From Halomonas dongshanensis (GTDB lineage Bacteria; Pseudomonadota; Gammaproteobacteria; Pseudomonadales; Halomonadaceae), in assembly GCF_024790395.1 (NCBI RefSeq), contig NZ_JAJISC010000002.1:434001-498000 (forward strand): 64,000 bases of DNA. The letters are read 5' to 3'. Each line of letters begins with the position of its first letter. Position 1 is the stretch's first letter. The position numbers and the translations under genes are program-made. The notes under the pieces are model-generated. The model worked only from the letters and a program-made list of their open reading frames with translations, searched no databases and was not told the origin of the DNA. Below, one piece after another: positions 59,594 to 64,000 of the stretch.

Positions 59594-61378
59594 ATGAATC
59601 AATACGCCGCGCCCGTGCGTGATTTTCGCTTCGTGCTCGAAGAGATGCTGGCGCATCGCTCGCTTTCCTTGCCGGGCTTTGATGAGGTCAACGCTGAGCT
59701 CGTCGATGCCGTGCTCGAGGAGGCGGCGCGCCTGGCCGACGACGTCTGGGGGCCGCTCAACGCCCTGGGCGATCGTGAGGGCGCGCAGCGCCATGCAAGC
59801 GGTGAAGTGACGACACCTTCGGGCTTCGCCGAGGCCTATCGTGCCTACGCCGAGGGCGGTTGGAACGGCATTGGCGTTGCCGCCGAGCTGGGCGGACAGA
59901 ACCTGCCCGAAGTAGTGGCCAGCGCCGTGCAAGAGATGCTTCACGGCGCCAACATGGCGCTTGGTTTGTGCCCCATGCTCACCGCAGGTGCCATCGAGGC
60001 GCTCGCCTACCACGGCAGCGAGGCGCTCAAAACGACGTACTTGCCTGCGCTGGTCGAGGGACGCTGGACCGGCACGATGAACCTCACCGAACCCCAGGCA
60101 GGGTCGGACCTTTCCCAAGTACGCACGCGCGCCGTGCCCGAAGGCGATCACTACCGTATCAGCGGGCAGAAAATCTTCATTACCTGGGGCGAGCACGACG
60201 CTGCCGAGAACATCGTCCATCTGGTACTGGCGCGCAAGCCCGATGCGCCGCAAGGTAACAAGGGCATCTCGCTATTTCTCGTTCCCAAATTTCTGGTCGA
60301 TTCGGCGGGGCGCTTAGGCGAGCGTAACGGTGTCGTTTGTGCGTCACTCGAGCACAAGATGGGCATTCATGGCTCTCCCACCTGCACGCTCAACTTCGGC
60401 GAGCAGGGCGGGGCGATTGGTTACCTCGTGGGTGAAGAGGGGCGCGGGCTCAATCACATGTTCACCATGATGAACGAGGCGCGCCATAAGGTCGGTATTC
60501 AAGGCATTGGCGTAGCCGAGCGCGCCTGTCAGCAGGCTGAAGCCTATGCATTCGAGCGCAAACAGGGGCGGCTTTCGAAAGCGCGCGGCGGTGCCGAGGC
60601 GCCGATTGGCGAACATCTAGACGTCAAACGCATGCTGCTTTCCATGCGTGCACGCACCGATGCGCTGCGAGCCTTAGCGCTTTACTGCGCGGGGCAGCTC
60701 GACGTTGCCCGGCACGCAAGCGACGCCTTGGTTCGCGCAGCGGCCCAAGCGCGGGCCGAGGTGCTAATTCCCATCGTCAAAGCGTTCTCTACCGATCAAG
60801 CCGTGGAGATTGCCTCGTTGGGCATTCAGGTGCACGGCGGCATGGGCTATATCGAGGAGACTGGCGCTGCACAGCTTCTACGCGATGCGCGCATTGCGCC
60901 GATCTATGAAGGCACGAACGGTATCCAGGCGCTCGATCTCGCCGGGCGCAAGCTTCAGCGCGATGGCGGTGAGGCGCTCTTCGCGCTCTTGGCCGAGGCG
61001 AGCCTTACCGTTGCAGCACTCAATGATAATCCCGCCTTGGCTGGGCTGGGCAAAGCGCTGGCGGCAGGCCTTGATGATCTCGATGCAGCGGCGCGGCGCG
61101 TGCTTGCCGAAGGCCAAGACCCCGAGCGCGGCCAGGACGCCGTCCAGGCCTATGCTACGCCGTTTCTCTCTTTGGCAGGCCATGTGCTCTGCGCCTGGCA
61201 GATGGGCCAGGCCGCACTCTGCGCCGAGGCGGCCATGGCTTCGGGCTCGCAGGACCCTTTCTATCGCCAGAAGCGCGCCAGCGCCGAATTTGCCCTGACC
61301 CAGTGGCTGCCACTAGGCCGCGCGCAGCGCCAGCTCATCGAGGCAGGCTGGGCGTGCCTTCAGTTCGACGCTCCATGA
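59594..61378 (+). CDS. Acyl-CoA dehydrogenase, DmdC-like long form
   Basis: A 594-residue flavoprotein dehydrogenase. MNLTEPQAGSDLSQVRTRA and GQKIFITWGEHD are the FAD/substrate-binding motifs, and IQVHGGMGYIEETGAAQLLRDARIAPIYEGTNGIQ ends the catalytic domain (shown as landmarks). A C-terminal extension of about 130 residues is shared with the 3-methylthiopropanoyl-CoA dehydrogenase DmdC family. Members act in DMSP breakdown or on other acyl-CoAs. It is followed after 46 bp by an enoyl-CoA hydratase, giving a dehydrogenation-hydration pair. Confidence 0.88.
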   Translation: MNQYAAPVRDFRFVLEEMLAHRSLSLPGFDEVNAELVDAVLEEAARLADDVWGPLNALGDREGAQRHASGEVTTPSGFAEAYRAYAEGGWNGIGVAAELGGQNLPEVVASAVQEMLHGANMALGLCPMLTAGAIEALAYHGSEALKTTYLPALVEGRWTGTMNLTEPQAGSDLSQVRTRAVPEGDHYRISGQKIFITWGEHDAAENIVHLVLARKPDAPQGNKGISLFLVPKFLVDSAGRLGERNGVVCASLEHKMGIHGSPTCTLNFGEQGGAIGYLVGEEGRGLNHMFTMMNEARHKVGIQGIGVAERACQQAEAYAFERKQGRLSKARGGAEAPIGEHLDVKRMLLSMRARTDALRALALYCAGQLDVARHASDALVRAAAQARAEVLIPIVKAFSTDQAVEIASLGIQVHGGMGYIEETGAAQLLRDARIAPIYEGTNGIQALDLAGRKLQRDGGEALFALLAEASLTVAALNDNPALAGLGKALAAGLDDLDAAARRVLAEGQDPERGQDAVQAYATPFLSLAGHVLCAWQMGQAALCAEAAMASGSQDPFYRQKRASAEFALTQWLPLGRAQRQLIEAGWACLQFDAP

Positions 61379-61424
61379 GCTAACGACGGATTTCCAAAAT
61401 ACACGATACCCAAACGGAGGCACC

Positions 61425-62198
61425 ATGAGCGAAGCAGTCATCGAACGGTTAGACAACGACGGCGTGATCACGCTGACCATCAATCGTCCCAAGGCGCTCA
61501 ATGCCCTGAACGGCGAGGTGCTTAGCGCCTTCGCCCAGGAGCTCGACGCGCTAGAAACACACCCGCGCCTGCGCGCCGTGCTGATCACCGGCGCCGGGGA
61601 AAAAGCCTTCGTCGCCGGTGCCGACATCACCGAGATGCGCACCAAGACACCCAGCGAAGCGCAGGCGTTTGCCAGCCAAGCGCTCAAGACCATCAAGCGT
61701 TTGGAGGCGCTGCCGGTGCCAGTGGTGGCGCTGGTCAATGGCTTCTGTTTGGGGGGAGGCTGCGAGCTGGCGCTTGCCTGCGACTGGGCTGTCGCTAGCG
61801 ACAACGCCGTTTTTGGTCAGCCGGAAGTGCTTCTGGGAGTGATCCCCGGTTTTGGTGGTACCCAGCGCCTGCCGCGTCGCGTTGGCCCTGCCATGGCGCT
61901 GGATCTGGTCACCACCGGGCGTAAGATCGACGCCCAAGAGGCCCTGCGCATTGGCTTGGTCAACCGGGTCATGAGTCAGGCAGCGCTTGCCGACTACGCC
62001 GAGGAGCTCACTGCCCAGCTCAAAGGCAATGGGGCTCAGGCCGTACGCTTTTCCAAACAGGCGGTGCACGACGGCATGGACCAAGACCTCGATAGCGCCC
62101 TGGCGCTGGAAACCAGCCTCTTCGCGCTCTGCTTCGCCGGAGACGAGCAGAAGGAGGGCATGAGCGCCTTCGTCGAGAAGCGTAAGCCTAATTTTTAG
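61425..62198 (+). CDS. Enoyl-CoA hydratase/isomerase (crotonase family)
   Basis: A 257-residue crotonase. The oxyanion-hole segment AFVAGADITEM and the motif FCLGGGCELALACD with its glutamate, plus GQPEVLLGVIPGFGG with the second catalytic glutamate, show an active hydratase. It hydrates trans-2-enoyl-CoA to 3-hydroxyacyl-CoA. The position after a DmdC-like dehydrogenase makes both fatty acid-type beta-oxidation and methylthioacryloyl-CoA hydration possible. The start follows CGGAGGCACC. Confidence 0.92.
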   Translation: MSEAVIERLDNDGVITLTINRPKALNALNGEVLSAFAQELDALETHPRLRAVLITGAGEKAFVAGADITEMRTKTPSEAQAFASQALKTIKRLEALPVPVVALVNGFCLGGGCELALACDWAVASDNAVFGQPEVLLGVIPGFGGTQRLPRRVGPAMALDLVTTGRKIDAQEALRIGLVNRVMSQAALADYAEELTAQLKGNGAQAVRFSKQAVHDGMDQDLDSALALETSLFALCFAGDEQKEGMSAFVEKRKPNF

Positions 62199-62216
62199 AG
62201 TGTGCTGTGACGCCTG

Positions 62217-62987
62217 TCAGACGACGGAGGTCATACCGCCGTCGACGAAGATATTTTGGCCCGATACGAAATTCGAGGCATCCGAACATAGATACACTAG
62301 GGTGCCGACCAACTCGTCGACGTGCCCCCAGCGCTTGGCGGGGGTACGCTTCTCTACCCACTCATTGAAGGTGGGGTCTTGCCATAGCGCGGTGTTCATC
62401 TCGGTTTTGAAGTAGCCAGGAGAGATGCAATTCACTTGAATGTTGAAGCGGGCAAGGTCGGCGGCCATACCTTGGGTCAAAAGCACGACGCCACCCTTGG
62501 TGGCGGAGTAGGGGGCTATGGTCTCGCGTGCCAATTTCGACTGTACGGAGCCGATGTTGACGATCTTGCCCGAGCCGCGTTCGCTCATGGCGGGCGTCAA
62601 GGTGCGAGACACGTAGAACAAGCTCGATAGGTTGGTCGCGACCAGCGCATCCCAATCGTCTGTCGCGTACTCGTTGAAGGGCGCGCGCCGTTGGAGCCCG
62701 GCATTATTGACCAAGATGTCCGGCACGCCATGTTCGGCCATGAGTGCCTCGATGGCGTCGCGAGTCGCGCTTGCATCGGTAACGTCGAAGCTCACGGCCT
62801 CGACGCGTGCGCCCGTTTCCTGGGCAATGGCGCGAGCCTCTTCTTGCACCCCCGCAAGATCACGTCCATGGAGCACGACGTGTGCACCGCTTTCAGCCAA
62901 ACCGCGCGCTAGCGCATTGCCCAGGCCGCGTGATGATCCCGTCACCAACGCGAGCTTGTCGCGTATGTCGAAGATTGTCGCCTGCAT
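62217..62987 (-). CDS. SDR family oxidoreductase, gluconate 5-dehydrogenase-like
   Basis: A 256-residue classical SDR: TGSSRGLGNALARGLAESGA, NNAGLQRRAPF, active-site YSATKGG and C-terminal GQNIFVDGGMTSVV. LALVTGSSRGLG and HVVLHGRD are common in IdnO-type gluconate 5-dehydrogenases. It lies 22 bp downstream of a GntP-family permease, which supports a role in gluconate or related sugar-acid use. Start at 62987 with GGGAGG 5 bases upstream. Confidence 0.85.
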   Translation of the reverse strand: MQATIFDIRDKLALVTGSSRGLGNALARGLAESGAHVVLHGRDLAGVQEEARAIAQETGARVEAVSFDVTDASATRDAIEALMAEHGVPDILVNNAGLQRRAPFNEYATDDWDALVATNLSSLFYVSRTLTPAMSERGSGKIVNIGSVQSKLARETIAPYSATKGGVVLLTQGMAADLARFNIQVNCISPGYFKTEMNTALWQDPTFNEWVEKRTPAKRWGHVDELVGTLVYLCSDASNFVSGQNIFVDGGMTSVV

Positions 62988-63009
62988 CAACACCTCCCAT
63001 TAGCCGCTG

Positions 63010-64000
63010 TTAGAACAGTAAGAAGATCACGTAAGCAAAGACGAAACCGACCACCGATTCGAGTGCCTGTTGCACCGTCCAGGTTTTGAGCGTGGTCTTG
63101 ACGTCCATGTTCAATAGGCGGCCAACGAGCCAGAAGCCCGAATCGTTGACGTGCCCGGCAAAGACCGAGCCTGCCGCCGTTGCCAGCGTGATGGCGACGA
63201 CCTGCATGGCACTGAAATCCGCGCCAATCACGGCGGGCGCCATGAGCCCTGCTGCGGTTACCAAGGCCACGGTCGCCGAGCCCTGAGCCAGGCGTAGAAT
63301 GACGGCGATGAGATAGGCGGCGACGATGACCGGAAGCCCCAGATCGCCAAGCGAATCGGCGAGGGCATCACCGATGCCCGAGGCGCGCAGTACGCCGCCG
63401 AACATTCCCCCCGCGCCGGTGATCAGTACCACCGAGCAGATGGGGCCAAGCGATGAATCCAGGACTTTTTCCAGCGCGCTGCCAGATACGCCCCGGCGCT
63501 GCCCCAGTACCAGCATTGCCACGAGGGCTGAAATGAGTAGCGCAATGGGCGTGCTGCCCAAGGTACTCAGCAGTTGGAACCAAGCGGCGTCTTCGGAGAC
63601 GGCGCCGAGCGAGCGCAGAAAGTCCAGCCCCGTGTTCATGAAGATCAGCAGCAGCGGCAGCATCAGCATCAAAAGGACCGTACCCACGGCAGGCGGGTTG
63701 CTGATCTCTTCGTCGCTGACCTCGCCGAAGAGCGTGCGGCTCAGCGGGAAGGGGTGGCGCTTGGCTACGACCTTGCCCCATAGATACCCCGAAAACCACC
63801 ACATGGGAAAAGCCAGTACGACGCCGGTGATCAACAAAAGCCCGAGGTTGGCTTGGTAGAATTCGGAGGCCGTGACGGGGCCTGGGTGGGGCGGAAGGAA
63901 AACGTGCATGACCGAAAAGGCCGCTGCCGCTGGCATGGCGTAGAGCAGCAGCGGGCCGCCAAGGCGGCGTGCCACCGCAAAGATGATTGGCAGCATGACG
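63010..64000 (-). CDS. GntP family permease (5' end outside window)
   Basis: About 330 C-terminal residues of a GntP-type gluconate/sugar-acid transporter, hydrophobic throughout. HVFLPPHPGPVTASEFY, LITGAGGMFGGVLRASGIG and FAGHVNDSGFWLVGRLLNMDVKTTLKTW are diagnostic. Full-length members are about 440-460 residues, so roughly 110-130 residues are beyond the right edge. It is encoded upstream of the IdnO-like SDR on the minus strand and probably imports its substrate. Confidence 0.92.
   Translation of the reverse strand, partial: VMLPIIFAVARRLGGPLLLYAMPAAAAFSVMHVFLPPHPGPVTASEFYQANLGLLLITGVVLAFPMWWFSGYLWGKVVAKRHPFPLSRTLFGEVSDEEISNPPAVGTVLLMLMLPLLLIFMNTGLDFLRSLGAVSEDAAWFQLLSTLGSTPIALLISALVAMLVLGQRRGVSGSALEKVLDSSLGPICSVVLITGAGGMFGGVLRASGIGDALADSLGDLGLPVIVAAYLIAVILRLAQGSATVALVTAAGLMAPAVIGADFSAMQVVAITLATAAGSVFAGHVNDSGFWLVGRLLNMDVKTTLKTWTVQQALESVVGFVFAYVIFLLF

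Overview
The window is a moderately GC-rich bacterial chromosome segment. Its gene content (TRAP transporter operon, trpI-trpBA, recBCD, opgGH, many LysR regulators, GntP permease) fits a marine or halophilic gammaproteobacterium, most likely a member of the Halomonadaceae (Halomonas/Vreelandella-like). That taxonomic call is an inference from gene content and protein style. No rRNA, tRNA or CRISPR array was seen.

Layout. (1) 1-6183: the end of a catabolic operon with a split transketolase subunit, a DctPQM TRAP transporter, a hydroxyacid dehydrogenase, an SDR dehydrogenase and a FadR-type GntR regulator. (2) 6298-9379: trpI diverging from trpBA. (3) 9456-18291: a lower-GC block with a stand-alone EPSP synthase (aroA), a LysR regulator, an ABC importer, a class I aminotransferase and a phosphonopyruvate hydrolase. 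The last genes read as a phosphonoalanine uptake and cleavage pathway (transamination to phosphonopyruvate, then C-P hydrolysis to pyruvate and phosphate). (4) 18325-18748: scars, namely a possible IS3-family end and an eroded second copy of trpI and trpA lacking trpB. This suggests that an intact trp allele plus the phosphonate block were gained while the resident trp locus decayed. (5) 18745-30172: ordinary accessory genes (SDR, LysR, MAPEG, LysE, AraC, GNAT, ankyrin, carboxylesterase, MFS, GST, ABC-F) and a NUDIX fragment.

(6) 30376-36160: a strongly AT-rich island that looks like an array of integron gene cassettes with no integrase in view. Two attC-like sites with extrahelical bases (32000-32060 and 35831-35913) delimit one cassette with an ApeA-like HEPN anti-phage gene and a large cassette carrying a complete three-gene ABC-three-component (Lamassu-like) system. 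A third cassette holds an orphan 76-residue protein. This is the most exciting part of the window: predicted phage-defence systems packaged as integron cassettes and lying directly beside recBCD.

(7) 36206-47214: recD, recB and recC on the minus strand, with pncB placed between recB and recC on the plus strand. (8) 47552-57333: envelope-related genes, including a creatininase-family protein, opgG-opgH for periplasmic glucans, a divergent membrane sulfatase/phosphoglycerol-transferase-like protein, manC, an LpxL-type acyltransferase and small membrane proteins. (9) 57411-64000: VOC protein, MFS transporter, DmdC-like acyl-CoA dehydrogenase with an enoyl-CoA hydratase, and an SDR next to a GntP permease that runs off the window.
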